A DNA stretch of 64,000 bases from Cristatella mucedo (taxonomy: Eukaryota > Bryozoa > Phylactolaemata > Cristatellidae): positions 173,501 to 237,500 of the forward strand of contig WPIO01000050.1 in NCBI GenBank assembly GCA_009760855.2, written 5' to 3'. Positions 22,401-33,334 of this stretch are shown here, piece by piece (position 1 is the first letter of the stretch; every line of letters begins with the position of its first letter). The translations under genes were made by a program, and so were the position numbers. A model generated the notes under the pieces. It saw nothing but the letters and a program-made list of their open reading frames with translations, was not told the DNA's origin and searched no databases.

Positions 22401-23699
22401 GCACTCGAGCCGCCTGCTGGCGCTGCTGCTGCAGCCGTCGGCCGCAGTTCGGCGGGTGTCGGCGGCGGCGACACCGCTCGGCTCTGGGCCGGTTCTCGAC
22501 TTCTGCCCCGAGTGCTGCTTGACCACGTGACGCCTCAGGTTGCTCCGGTCGGTGAACTCGCGACAGCAAACGGGGCACGGGAAGGGCCGCTTCGGCTTGC
22601 TGTTACTGGTGCCGCTGCCGCCGCCGCTGCTGCTGCTCGAGTGCGCGCTGCTCATGTGCCGCTCGAGAAGCTCGGCGTCGAGGAACAAGCGGCCGCACTG
22701 TCTGCACGGACACATCCGCCCGGACCGCTTACTGCTGCTGCTGCCACGGCCGGCATCGCCCACGACAGCCTCTGTCTTGACGAGCGGGCCGGCGCCGCGC
22801 TGCGGTGTGCAGTCCTCAAAGGACGCTGCGGCTAGAAGCGGCAGCCGAGCCGCCGCTGCCTCCGGCAGGGTGGTCTGCGCAAGCTCAGAAACGCTCGTCG
22901 TCGGCCACGGCTCACTCACCCCCAGGCCCAGCGAGCCGACGGCGCCGAGAGGGGCTCCGAAGCTCGAGCCTCGAGCGTCGGCCTCGGCGGCAGGCGGCTC
23001 GTCGTCGTCGTTGGCTTCCGCGCAGCACTCCAGCATTGAAGGCGAGGCCTCGGCGCTCGCCGAGCTCATCGAGCTGTCCACGCTCATCATTGGCTCCGGT
23101 GACACCTCGGTGGCAGCCGTCGCGTAGCCAGGCAACGACCTCACTCGATCCGCCGCCATCCTGCGGACACGGGAAGCCGGCAAAGGCTGCTTGGCACCGA
23201 CAATCGCGTGGGAGTGGCAGTCGTCGTGCACGCAGATAGTCGTCGCCACCGATTCTACCGCCTCGAGGCTCGCCGCCGCCGCATCCTCTTCTTCCTGCGG
23301 CGATGCTGCCGCCGAGGCGTCAGTGCCGTCTCGGCTGGTTCCTAAACTCGGCCGCTTTGCTTTGCCGAGGATTGAGCCGGGGAAAATATGGCAAGCCGAA
23401 TCGCCGTTTCCAATCGCGTCCTTAGGTGCCGACGGGGTGGCAGCGGCGGCGGACTCGGCTGAGGCCATAGCTTCGGCGGCGTGGGCCGGAGAGATGCCGG
23501 AGATATCCGCCCTCACGACGCCCTTAGACAACCCGGCGGTGCCACTGGCATTCGGGGCCTGCAATACATGCACGCTTCTTTCCAGCGTGCTGCCGATGCT
23601 CTCTAGAGAACGCAGGCGGTCGTCCAGCTCTGCGTCACTCGCAGCTGCTGTTAGCACAGCTCTGGCTCCGTTCTCAGTGGGAACATCGGTAGCACTCAT
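19413..23699 (-). CDS. Multi-C2H2 zinc-finger protein, 1428 aa
   Basis: A probable nuclear DNA-binding regulator in one uninterrupted frame of 1428 codons. An in-frame TGA two codons before the ATG at 23699 supports this start. The N-terminal ~320 residues are Ala/Ser/Glu-rich and low complexity. C2H2 fingers follow at about residues 330, 375, 540, 590, 650, 690, 747, 796, 918, 947, 971, 1019 and a lone C-terminal one near 1390 (CLWCDLTF...HACVH). There is also one C2HC finger (CSKCGQDL, about 515) and one degenerate finger lacking its first Cys (about 440). Linkers are long and lack TGEKP, so the fingers probably act in small groups. Residues ~1210-1260 are a (S/T)(A/T)(T/P)K-rich repeat. 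No KRAB, BTB or ZAD domain is visible. Three truncated copies lie at 1-8590. Targets are unknown. An additional 5' exon cannot be excluded. Confidence 0.82.
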   Translation of the reverse strand: MSATDVPTENGARAVLTAAASDAELDDRLRSLESIGSTLERSVHVLQAPNASGTAGLSKGVVRADISGISPAHAAEAMASAESAAAATPSAPKDAIGNGDSACHIFPGSILGKAKRPSLGTSRDGTDASAAASPQEEEDAAAASLEAVESVATTICVHDDCHSHAIVGAKQPLPASRVRRMAADRVRSLPGYATAATEVSPEPMMSVDSSMSSASAEASPSMLECCAEANDDDEPPAAEADARGSSFGAPLGAVGSLGLGVSEPWPTTSVSELAQTTLPEAAAARLPLLAAASFEDCTPQRGAGPLVKTEAVVGDAGRGSSSSKRSGRMCPCRQCGRLFLDAELLERHMSSAHSSSSSGGGSGTSNSKPKRPFPCPVCCREFTDRSNLRRHVVKQHSGQKSRTGPEPSGVAAADTRRTAADGCSSSASRRLECSQTFAVESVLKRCVTSSHAHKQQQQRRSPDGKSKAPAAAAASAAESHRKRKQQCATGSSRGGGERRPHGCSKCGQDLGSASALRAHRPSCRRRLRGSSGVPSKPHGCHRCDRKYLSAPTLRWHVLNHHRIDGRRSPQRLLATTAPNEPAAAAEASYECRRCGKQLPDVRSFIGHMETHASEPAPYECSPSSSAAGDDNEEGSGAEGDVDASEVGGHLCDQCGRTFRAAEQLRLHIVRHADDDSQDDGDGESDDSGEAPRLCDKCGEQFRSADSLERHATQAHGGGIGGKKSGAASAASASSLVASRAKAWCAGHTCTKCWKRFSSADKLQAHATVHCAKLLPTARATVRLERASDLDGDGEHGCDACPAKFITQRQLKRHILWHGTQAAGAAQSSPGADVKKQQQPPVLQPPKSGSREISGVVQPKLEVSAAAPSRPASGVAAAPARRLSQPKCKRECAVAASGRPLRQHRQSRAVADERRRLPHGCGSCGRRYRYQCILRRHALAHAVRRQPACHRCGREFAARHRLKAHMLLHAEPHACAACGERCRSAARLWLHVRSQHGGKQQRHQLRDGAGRWRRPRLEWFSCAHCQRRYRQPETLRLHGRMCHNNEWSAACSGKGRRRPRAGPAGRVVSAAAAEQGAAKVGTAGTTSGPAAVAAAAVAAAAVAATDERPSGRMSVEQSKLLIISKDFKILPSRQGRMKASSWPVPAAGDAATPRRPEGLVNGVLSAAAASAPAGGKGGAAAAAVKGSTADSATVRQPPSLGTSQKESPAASESCATPKSSCATAKSSSTTAKSSCATAKPSSATTKLSSSTTKPSPATPKPLTSPGPATPGGGGGSSSRGDEANVLDLQAESSAAPPLLSASGRPLRALVLQRKASDSSWQLATSSGKMSAAQPAASPAAPVPVPPPLGPASSSQALTPRAASTSAGRSPAVAGANAVPQPLFLPAFRQQAMCLWCDLTFARLSQLAEHACVHVDELQKAVQECSGRLS
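19925..20065 (-). repeat. 21-bp coding minisatellite in zinc-finger gene
   Basis: About seven imperfect 21-bp units built on 'gcagttgcagacgatg' (plus strand) encode S-S-x-A/T-T-A/T-K repeats. Copies 2 and 3 have about three to four units (3498-3570 and 7838-7905), so the array length has changed since duplication. Confidence 0.8.
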
Positions 23700-23779
23700 C
23701 TGTCAGCCGTATCCAAGGCTAAATAGCGCTGGCGCACATGAATGACGACCTACATCGAGAGCGGGCACGAATCGAGCTA

Positions 23780-25585
23780 AGGCGACAGCAGATTACTGCG
23801 CCGCGTCGCTCGGCAGCAGCTCCCACTGACGAAGATTCGAGGAAGAAATCCTAAATAAAACAGGATCCTCCATAGAACCTTGTCGCATGAAAATGCTACC
23901 GCAGAATCAAAGTCGATGCCGATTCCGGACTGCGGCCTGAGGCTGCAGTTTAGTGGCCACCATAAGGTTACGAGGTGAGCAAAACACCAGCCCACAAAGA
24001 CGGTCATAGCAAAACAGTGGAATATACATGCGACCATCATCGAACTGTGCCCTTTCTAATAATAGCCCAGTGTTAGTACAGCAGGTCAACCCAGCCGAAA
24101 GCAACAAAAAAACTACAAATTGCTTTACTATCAAGGTCATTCTGGAACTGTTGAAATTAATTATGCTTGCTCGTTCACACTTGACTCGTGGAAATGCATG
24201 AAACTCTTGAGAACCTATCCTAAATGCATAGAATAATTTCACGGGCAGACACATCTAGGGCTCACTTACTCACTTTGACTAAAATTTTCAGTCCGGCATG
24301 TAATGTAAACGACAGCTGCAGCTCCAAATACACTAGTATATAGAGTAAACAAGACAGTCATTGGGCATATGAATATCATTCACTCCTGAAAACCCGTCTG
24401 ATGGAACAAATCTAGGCATGGGTGCATACACGTGGTTCAAGACGACCACTGAAAAAAGGGAACACGTGATCCATACAACATTAATAAAATATACATTGTC
24501 AACTTGAGCTGGTTGGACCAGCAGTAGCTGTTTTTTTGGCAACAAGATAGTCAACTGCACTACAGCACAGTAAACCACTACTAGACCAAACAAATAGCTG
24601 CTGAAAGCTGGAAGTTCTCGAAAAACCGAACTGCAGACAAAACCAAGCTGCATACAAAACCGCAATGCACTTACTGATCGAGGGAGGCAAGAACTGTGTG
24701 ACCTATGCTGGATAGCTCCTTTAAGCTACACTAACACGAACACACTAATGATCAACTTCTTCTGGTGTCCCTCGTGCTCTCTGATCTTGGCCAATTTTTC
24801 TCAGATCTTGCTACTTGGAGAGGTGATCAAAGTTGGATCGTGGAAAATTCGCCTTTATGGCCACGAGCCCACAATACAGGGTCCTGTGGCTTTCCCTTAG
24901 GCACCAGCGTGGCATGCATCCCTGAATCGTGCAAACACAGCCAGCTCAATTCTTAATTTGCAGTGACCGTGAAATTCCCATCTGCTTCTTTGGCATAGCC
25001 TTTCCTGCTCTGAGAGGGGGAACTAACACCAACCGGAATCATTTAACAGCATAAATGAAAGGCAAAAGGCCTGAGCCGAATAACGACAAGCGACCTCTTA
25101 TCTAAGCTTGGCCACAGCCACAGCTCACCTCGGCTAATGCAGAAGAAGCCATTGACACGGTGCTGGCTTTGAGCGGATTTGGCAGGCGCCATACACGTCC
25201 GGATGCTCTAAACACGCCACTCCAGTGAATCCACCTTCTCAATGCGGCCAAATTGAATATGCGCCGTGTGATGCAACTGCCGGCGTAAAGCTAGCAATAC
25301 CACGGGCTATCTAATCGCCACCAGGTTGGAGAAATTCACACAAAACTCGGGGAAGGGGGAGGAGGGCTTTCGAAGCCTCGAGACGATCGAAGTGGGAATC
25401 CTGGATCACACACACACACACAAACAAGACACAAGATTAAAACCACCACTAGCCTAGGCAACAAAGACCATTTCGTAGAGTTCCATCAATAACGAAGAGC
25501 TCACGATGCAAGGACGAACAAGGCTTTCATTTCTATGCAGATGGCATTGCAAAGCTGAACCTGTGCTTTGATCATTCTCAGCATT
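23780..25585. other. Intergenic, no gene recognised
   Basis: The space between the zinc-finger gene's start and the next mobile fragment. The minus-strand ORFs at 23777-24690 have no domain and no splice evidence. Promoter sequence for the zinc-finger gene probably lies in 23700-24100, but I see no clear TATA box. Confidence 0.4.

Positions 25586-25587
<2 letters not shown>

Positions 25588-25622
<35 letters not shown>
25588..25622. repeat. (CT)n microsatellite
   Basis: Short pure CT run. Confidence 0.9.
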
Positions 25623-25683
25623 CCTTGTTGCATGTATTGCTGAAGTTTGCGCTTGCATGGCAGCGAAATTTCTCTGATCGAAT

Positions 25684-26045
25684 GACGATAAAACCAACTT
25701 ACTAGTTAAGGGTAAATCTAGCGTTACTCGGAAATTAAAAAATCAAGCCCTCAAAATGGGACCCGCCAGCATATCTACCTACACGAGCCTGGAAACCACT
25801 CCCAACTGACGTTACAACATTACCCCAACCTGACTCCATTTACAGATGCTAAAACGTATCTGTTGCTCGAACCATTTGCTGGGTTCTTGTAAATCGACCT
25901 TTGTTTGCTTATGCGTGCTAACGCTGCACAGATGTTATGCCTAACCACATTGACACGTTTCCCTTGTAGCATATGTAAAGCGCCTAGAAAGAGATTTGAG
26001 TTCTTTAAAGGCGCTACACACAGGTATTTCAATGGTAACTATTAT
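25684..26045 (+). mobile_element. CR1/L2-like LINE fragment with 3' end
   Basis: Starts with a remnant of the NDDKTNLLV motif (25684-25720), then 3' UTR, then the family tail (ATGTAAAGCGCCTAGAAAGAG...GGCGCTACACA) at 25972-26025. Most of the coding part is deleted. Confidence 0.7.
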
Positions 26046-26875
26046 TGGTTGTCGCACTTTACAGGGTTACAATTCGCGCCTTGCCCGCCTGACTGGTGCC
26101 TAACACACCAGCGGTCGGTAGATGACTCTCACTTATCGACCCGCACACATCGTGGGCTCGCATGGGGCGGCCAATTTCACAAGCTTTTCCCACAATACAC
26201 GCGAGACTGTTCAATCCAACTTCAGTCTCGGTACTCGGGTGCCAGCAGAACAGATCTTCAACGATCGCAGACTAAGCCGGTTGGCGCCAGTAGGGCACGA
26301 GTCAGAAGAAATCGAGATACGAAATACGACACGAAGAGCGGGATACATTGAAACTCGCCACAACGAGGGGAAGGCGGTCAAAAGAACGCAAGCCCGGGCG
26401 CTTTGCGCTGGTGATGACTTACACCCCTCCGACAGCGCGGCGGTATCGACGGCCGCAGCAAATCAATTACTGTCAGCGACACCACGAACGCAGAAGTGGG
26501 GGACGAATGCGTTCTTTGCGATATTTAGGTGGCAAAAGTCTCGAAGTCCGCTCAGCAACTACGTCGGCGGTCTAGCGCATGAGCGGACGGCGCGATCAGC
26601 ATGGACCACGACATGTTCCCGCGCGACCGGCCAATGGGGTCGCGGTTAAGTGCTAGTCCATGCTCTTGATTTAAGCTCTTAAAATAAGACTAAAGATGAT
26701 TAATATATTATTTCATAATTTTTGCACTCATTCTAAATGTTTTATATCATATTTGGCCCCGCGTGGTTGACTTGATCCGTAAACCAATGCGGGCATCCAT
26801 AGATATATCCACTCAATAACCTTTACGAGTCAAGGTGAAGGCCTTTACATTGCGGCTCTCGTTTGCCGCGGGCGC
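26046..26875. other. Upstream region of the NUDT7-like gene
   Basis: No gene recognised. A CCAAT-type element in the reverse sense (GGCCAATGGGG near 26630) lies about 260 bp before the TATA-like box; its use is speculative. The 175-codon ORF at 26122-26649 lacks any recognisable domain. Confidence 0.35.
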
Positions 26876-26882
26876 TCGCTGC

Positions 26883-26890
26883 CTATAAAA
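26883..26890 (+). promoter_or_regulatory. TATA-like box of the NUDT7-like gene
   Basis: CTATAAAA at 26883-26890, followed by a sharply GC-rich leader up to the ATG at 27073. If used, transcription would start near 26915 with a 5' UTR of about 160 nt. Position and composition fit a core promoter; there is no direct evidence. Confidence 0.45.
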
Positions 26891-27072
26891 CTGTACTTTT
26901 ACCTCGATCCCGCCCGAAGACGCACGCGACCGACTGAGCGAGCGAGCTGGCGTTCTTAGTGCGATCGCGAGCCTCGTAGCCACTTCAGCGGCACGAAAGC
27001 GCCGCTCCTCCTCCGTGCAGGCGTTCGGGCCGGTCTGCGACGGAGGCGTGGCTCGCGGCGCCGAGCCAGCCG

Positions 27073-27366
27073 ATGCACGCGGAGGATGACCTCGCGCTAG
27101 TCGAGCGCATTCGCCGATACGACGCGTCGAGTACGGAGTGGCGCCTCGATTTCGGCTGCGACGTGCGCGCGGCGCGCCGCCGAGCCGCAGTGCTGGTGGC
27201 GCTGAGGCGGCGGCGCCGGAGCGCGGGCGGCGACGACGAACTCGACGTTCTCGTGACCGTGCGTGCGTCTCATCTGCGCCGGAGCGGCGGCGAAGTGAGC
27301 CTGCCTGGAGGGAAGATTGACGCCTGCGACGCCGACGAAGTGGCCGCCGCTCTCAGGGAAGCAGAG
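27073..27366 (+). CDS. NUDT7: NUDT7-like peroxisomal CoA diphosphatase, exon 1
   Basis: Residues 1-98 of a predicted 238-aa Nudix hydrolase joined as 27073-27366, 30891-31060 and 33335-33587 (717 nt, in frame). The family cleaves CoA and acyl-CoA to 3',5'-ADP and phosphopantetheines, usually in peroxisomes. Residues 60-80 fit the NuCoA signature (LVTxRA-x3-R-x3-G-x3-LPGG), which separates CoA hydrolases from other Nudix enzymes. The Nudix box starts at G79-G80 and reaches LREAE at the exon edge. The exon ends GCAGAG with donor GTACGC, phase 0. An Arg/Ala-rich, GC-rich N-terminus of about 50 residues is more compositionally biased than the rest. No mitochondrial presequence is evident beyond that Arg richness. 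The start is the first in-frame ATG seen. Confidence 0.88.
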
Positions 27367-27643
27367 GTACGCACAGTCACAGCGCGCGAGACTGCTGTCT
27401 GCCAGCCCGCCCGGGCCCCCTCCCTCCCGTCCCGTCCCGTCCCGACGTCGACCTCAGCTGGCTAGCTCAGCTGGCTCAGCGTTCCAGTCCCAGCATTTCG
27501 AGCGGCCGGTGGCCCGCCGATCGCGTGCACTGCTCTCGCGATCGGTCGCCACTGGATCGCCCGCCATCTGGTGGCGATCGATCGATCGATCGATAGGTCT
27601 TAGCGAGCCATCTTTCAAACTTCAGCGACAATGGACACGAGTA

Positions 27644-27650
<7 letters not shown>

Positions 27651-27707
<57 letters not shown>
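27651..27707. repeat. (GA)n microsatellite in intron 1
   Basis: Nearly pure GA run inside intron 1 of the NUDT7-like gene, preceded by a short GATC array at 27577-27591. Confidence 0.95.
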
Positions 27708-27710
<3 letters not shown>

Positions 27711-28464
27711 GAAGTGGGAAAGCACCTGGGGGTTGGTTTGCTGCTCGTGCACCGGAAGCTGCCCTTCTGGCTCAGAGTGCGCTGATGAGAACTCGCCAGC
27801 GGTGCACCCAATTTGTCGTCGTGCTTCTGGGGCCGGAGGTGCATTGCACTTTTCTGCTATATCAATGAACCATCGATCGAAAAGCGAGGGAGGGCTGACC
27901 ACTAGCTAGCCAGCTTGCCGGCCATGTTGCATGTCTGTTGCCCCGAGCTCTCACGTGTGGGCTTTGTGGCGTGTTTGCCACCAACTATGTGTGCTGTGAT
28001 GATCGTGAATGCTTTTCTACGTCAGCCGCAGAGCAACAGTCGGTTGCAGTTGCGCCGTTCAGCAATCGCTTGTGCAGCTAGTGTGGAAGGCCGGTAGCAC
28101 CTGCCGTCTGACAGTCGTCTTCGTAGCCCTCGTAGCGCTTATTTGCATCTTTGCCACCTGCATACCTCTACCACTATTGTTGTTGCTGCTTCCTGCTGGC
28201 ACCGCTGCTGCTGCTGCTGTTTTGCTCATGAGCCGCTTGAGTAAGGATGTTACACATCCTAACTGAGTAGCTGGTTGACAGTTCCTCTGTAGTGACATGC
28301 CACCGATGCAAGGTCGAGGTTACGCTCCCCTTAGGGAAATGGCAAGCAATGCCCGATGTCTCAGTGATACCATGCTGACGGTTCTGTAAGCCCATCATTT
28401 CAATAAAGGATTTTGGCGACGCCTTCTCGCTGTATACAGATCCTATAGCTATAATAATACTACA

Positions 28465-28712
<248 letters not shown>

Positions 28713-28811
28713 TATATAGGTTAAATTGTTATAAACACTATAGAAATGCACTATAGAAATATGTATATATATACACACATGTGTGTATGTATACATACAT
28801 ATGTATATATA

Positions 28812-28925
28812 CTAACCTAATTTATTCTCCAGCCAGGCACTTTACATATGTCGTATGGCTCTCGAGTCCACAACACTGGTTGTTAAAGCTGAGCACCTGA
28901 CCACTTGGCCAAACCGCAGGCATCC
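28812..28925 (-). mobile_element. SINE family 2 fragment
   Basis: The minus strand reads CCTGCGGTTTGGCCAAGTGG, GTGCTCAGC..., a weak B-box region (GTGGACTCGAGAGCC) and a shortened tail with GCCTGGCTGGAGAATAAATT. It has lost most of the LINE-like 3' part. Confidence 0.6.
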
Positions 28926-29009
28926 TGCAATGTGGATCTGGCATGCATGATTCTTGCATGCACAAGCAGCTATGCTGACTGCCACTCGTGCTTCCTTGTG
29001 CTCGATTGT

Positions 29010-29089
29010 GTATTGATCTCTCTCTCTCTCTCCCTCCCTCTCTATCCCTCTCCTTCCCTTCCTCACTCTCTCTCCCTCTCTCTCTCTCT

Positions 29090-29170
<81 letters not shown>

Positions 29171-29195
29171 CCTCCCTCCCTCCCTCCCCCTCCCT

Positions 29196-29242
<47 letters not shown>

Positions 29243-29284
29243 CCTCCCTCCCTCCCCCCCCCCCTCCCTCCCTCCTCCCCCCCT

Positions 29285-29344
<60 letters not shown>

Positions 29345-29530
29345 CCTCCCTCCCTCCCTCCCTCCCTCTCTCTCTCTCTTTGCCTCTCTCTTTGCCTCTC
29401 TCTCTCTCTCTCACTCTGTCTCTCTCTCCTTCTCCCTCCCTCCCTCCCTTCCTTCCCCTCCCTCCCTCCCTCCCTCCCTCCCCCCTCTCTCTCTCTCTCT
29501 CTCTCTGCCTCTCTCTCACTCTCTACCTTG
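29010..29530. repeat. Long polypyrimidine tract (CT)n/(CTCC)n
   Basis: About 500 bp almost without purines on the plus strand, built from CT, CCCT and CCCTCC blocks in intron 1 of the NUDT7-like gene. All Ser/Leu/Pro-rich or Arg/Glu-rich frames here are artefacts of it. Confidence 0.95.
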
Positions 29531-30890
29531 CCGTCGTTGCCTCTCTCCTGTCTCTGCATGCTTTCAGAGCTGCTGCACGGCACACGGTCTGTAAGTGGGT
29601 CTTGATGGAAGTGACGTTGGCTGCTCTGACCTGTAGATGGGTGCATATATTTCAAAAAGGGAAGGATAAACACGAGGAGTGGGCAGAGCCGGCTATTTGC
29701 TGCCTCTGCGTCCCAGGCTTCGTTCCCAGACTTCGCTATCCCGGTGCCGTCGTTTTCCCAGCCCAGCAGCAGCAGCTGCAGGCGAACACGTGTTGCCTGC
29801 TTCGAGTGGTGTGATGTAGCCACTAATATGAAAGTGGCTGGTGAAGAGCTAAGAGCATTACTTGGCTGCTCTTACTTTTTGCTTACTGTCTATCGCTCTC
29901 CGAAAGGAGCCCGCGTCCGTGGGCTTGGCACCTGCCGTGCATTCAGCTTGCTGCAGCAAGTGGATTTGACTCGTCCTTTTTCTGGTTGGCACGCTCGAAT
30001 CGGCGTCTGACATTGAGCATGCAGGAGGCGACGGCTAGCATTCAGCAGCAGCTACATCTCAAAGCACCTCCTCCAGCCGTTTAATTTGGCGTCCTGGTCG
30101 CCTGGCGCCTCCGCATGGCAAGGCCGGCTGCTAATCGGCAGACCACCGTCGTATTGGGACGACTCGTCGATGCCGTCCCACTTTGTGCACCTGCCCTGCC
30201 GGGGGGGGGGGGGGGGGGAGGGGGCTGGTGGTGTGCGCAGGGGGCGTGGCCTTCGCCCACTCTAGTTGCAGCCGCCGAGAGTGGCCCGCGCAGTTTGGGT
30301 GCACCTGTCGCGTGGTTGCACGCGAGCTTGAACGCGCACCCGACCGAGAAAAAGTGAATGCTCACCCTACTGCTGCCCGGCGCCGCTGGGCGGCAGCTGG
30401 TTGAGCAGTGAGCCAGCGGCAGCATGGCGACCGGAAAGCAGAGGCAGAAGCTTCCGTGGCCACCATCGAGCAGTGAAAGAAAGATGATTGGATGTAAGAA
30501 TAAGAAAGGAAGGACGCGTAATTTGTGCTTCAGCGAGGATCCGACCGGGAGCTGCCGCTCTTGTGGCCGGCAGTGCAGCCGGGTGAGAAAGCCGTGCCAG
30601 GCCTTGCGGTTGCGCCGTGGTGATTGCACCGCAAAGGCGTCTCCTGTCGGTTTTTCTTATTCTTTTTATTATTTGTTGTTATTAATTGTAATATTATTCT
30701 TTTTATTTGTTTACTTGCATCCCTGCTTTGCAAGTCGGTCTGGTGGTCAGAGAAAGAGTGAACCTAGTACCCTCGCCTAGAATGCCTAGCCCACCGATGT
30801 TTGGCCGTCGTGTGTACCCTTTGCAGCAGCAGCGGCATCAATGCTGTGCGCCTGCTGAATACGGAGCACCGTTTGCTTTATTTTACACAG

Positions 30891-31060
30891 GAAGAAGTAT
30901 GTCTGCACCGGAACGACCTGCGAGTCATAGGACAGCTGCCGCCGCTGGTCACGATGGACGGCATCGTCGTCTCGCCGGTCGTCGCACTCTTAGTCGATGG
31001 CTTCACGGTCTCGCCGAATTCAGCCGAAGTCGATGCCATATTCTACTTGCCACTCAAGCG
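30891..31060 (+). CDS. NUDT7: NUDT7-like, exon 2
   Basis: Acceptor TTTTACACAG precedes GAAGAAGTATG. The exon completes the Nudix box as EEVCL, so the motif reads REAE-EEVCL across the junction. The Glu pair that binds catalytic metal is present, but the usual Gly before the last hydrophobic residue is Cys102. The rest (VIGQLPPLVTMDGIVVSPVV, then SAEVDAIFYLPL) follows the NUDT7/8 pattern, including the 'P-x-E-V' segment ahead of the final strand. It ends AAGCG with donor GTTAGT, phase 2. Confidence 0.88.
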
Positions 31061-33334
31061 GTTAGTGCCGACTCTACCCAGGGCGCTCGGCCGCGGCACT
31101 AGTGGCAGCGCCTGTTGTTGCCTCCCTCAAGAGGAGAATACTCCCCTTGTATATTCATCCTTGAATGACGAGGGAGAGTTGATCTGAGATAGGGTATCAG
31201 AGGCCGATTAACCTCCCACTCAAGTAAGCAGGAAACAAAGTGTGATAGAGTGAGTTAAGCTCAATCAGCTCGATCAACCTTAAACCTTTAGTTCCCGGCC
31301 TGGCGCGTAGCTAGCGCGTTTGTTTGCGTACTGTTGCCAAGGCCACTCCAGTCGTCGTAAAACGTAGCTGCTGAGCTTTACTCTTGCATTTTGTTTCTAA
31401 GTAGGACGCTATGGCACTCCGGTTAGGCGCTCCGTCTGCTCAGCCGTGCACGGGGAGCTGGGAGGCGGCACCCGGAAGCTCCTGAAGGAAAGATGGCGCC
31501 CGGAAGCTCCTTGGACAGCAGGGAGCGGCCGGAAACCTGTGAGCTCGTCCATCTGCCTGGGCTGCCGGGCTTCTGAGGAGAGGGCGTAAGATGAGCCGCT
31601 GCGGAGGCCCGAGGTCTTCTGCCTGCGAGCGCTGCCGACGAAGCTGCACGCCGCTTTGCCAGCCGTGGGCAGCTGCAGGCAGCTCTTCAAGATTGGCTTG
31701 ATGAGTCATTCGAAAACGTTCATGCCACCGGCGTCCAGCACTCGTTCACTGCGTGCAGGCGGTCCGCAGATGGCCCGCATTATCCGCTGCAAGGAGACAC
31801 GTGGTGCCGCCGCCGAGCAGTTACAGGCTGTATTATGCCAGGGCCTACCAACGGCTGCTTTCGATGGGTGTCAAAGAAACCCTGCCCGGAGGGGGGGGCA
31901 GCAGGGGAAATACGTGCCTCGTGGCATGTAGCTTTGGACTTATCCACCAATTGTCAGCGGCGGTGCCAAATGGCCATCTCTGCAGCTGGCTAGCCAGCCC
32001 GAAGCGTGAGCAGAGCGTTTTTGCCACTCGGTTCTATCCGTTCGGAGACGTTGCCTACCATTCTAGAGAAGCCTTTGGGCGAAGCTTGAGCTGCTGCGGT
32101 GGCAGCACGGACCGTCGCGCCTCCTGGCAGCGGTGGGTGCACTTCAGCTCCAGAGTCTGCCCTCGGGGGGGGGGAGGTGGCAGTGAGGGCGTGGCCGCGT
32201 GAGCTCCTCATTCGCTGCTCTACTACCAGTGGCTCCAAATCGTCGTAGCTTCCCCCTAGGCGGCGGCCGAGTAATTTCATGACAATGCAATGCAATGAGA
32301 ACACTCAACTCAGGCGCTCGGTACGAATTCGTCTTTGCCGCCAGACCGCAGTCGCAGAGCTAAACGACGGGGCCGCTTCTGGCACCGCTCGCTCGGCTCC
32401 TGGTAAATTGGGTCTTTGCGCACTTCTGCCTAAATTCGTGAGGCAAGTGAAGTGACGGCCGCCCCGTGCCACGGCGGTGGCGGCGTCTGCTTGTGACCAA
32501 CGATTCCCTCGCTCGTTGAAATGAGCCCGAGCTGGCACTGCGCTTTGATGTAGTAAAGATCATGGTTGGCAGCACTCTCTCTCACGAGCTTTCTGCGATT
32601 TCGAGAAGGGGTGTAGCAGCCCTCGGCAGTGCCGGCAAAAGCAGCCGCCGCTGCCGCACAATGCTTGGATCCTGAGGGTGGTGCGCAGTCGGTGGCTTGC
32701 CGAATCGAGGCTGAGACGCTATGGCCCCCCCCCCCGCATCTGAAGCACAGTGAGGTCGGCTGCAGAATGACCTCCCTCTATTTTTTGGTAATGTCTGTAT
32801 CAGCGTTGGCTGAGCCCGGTCGTCACTCGATCGTGGCTTCTACCAATGTTGACTTGTGCTTGCAGCTACACTTACGAAGCGTAGCTCACCGGTTGACACA
32901 GTAAAGTACTCTAGGGCACCTAGCTGATTAAACAGCCTCTTTTTGTATAGCGACAGAAGAGCCTTTACGGCTATCACCACCGCTTGCAGTGGCGATAAAG
33001 GATCGCCCACTGCAGGAATCGAACCCACGACCTCGGGACCGAGGTCGTGAAAGCAACCACCATCACGGCTCACCTGACTCTTTTCGGCCAGGTGCTGGCA
33101 ATCGGTCGATGGCCCACTTTTATTGTTTTACTATTATTAGTATTGTATTATTATTATTATTATCGAGTTGTTAATCTTGTTACTATCAATGTGGCCTATA
33201 AGTATTGGTTTTCAAACCCGATCTTTTAGAATGTGCTAGTCAAACTCTTGTCTTACTGCCTTTTGCTCATACGAAAAATGACCGAAAGAGGTAGGGCATG
33301 CTTTTTGCTGATCGCGTGCTGTACTCTCTTGCAG
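31061..33334 (+). other. Intron 2 of the NUDT7-like gene
   Basis: GT-AG intron (GTTAGT...CTCTCTTGCAG). Apart from a SINE (32905-33075) and short G or C runs (31891-31898, 32166-32175, 32725-32735) I see nothing recognisable. Confidence 0.7.
32905..33075 (-). mobile_element. tRNA-derived SINE (family 1)
   Basis: The minus strand shows a B box GGTTCGATTCC at about 33018-33028 and the family body, with a tail GTCGCTATACAAAAAGAGGC near 32945. The 5' head is partly lost. Confidence 0.78.

Noticed and set aside
24120-24180. LINE RT motif on the minus strand (INFNSSRMTLIV)
   Set aside because: Only a weak likeness to the NDDKTNLLV motif; the neighbouring sequence does not continue the similarity.
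24333-24665. Minus-strand hydrophobic 110-codon ORF, possible membrane protein
   Set aside because: AT-rich sequence gives hydrophobic frames by chance; no recognisable family or splice sites.
26122-26649. 175-codon ORF upstream of the NUDT7-like gene
   Set aside because: No domain and no splice or start context; overlapping frames are open too.
28842-29823. Long Arg/Glu-rich and Ser/Leu-rich frames on both strands
   Set aside because: Pure products of the (CT)n/(CCCT)n tract; any frame stays open in such repeats.
30199-30225. G-runs (30199, 31891, 32166, 45505, 51760) as G-quadruplex elements
   Set aside because: Single uninterrupted runs near simple repeats; may be sequencing or slippage artefacts, and no regular G-tract spacing is seen.
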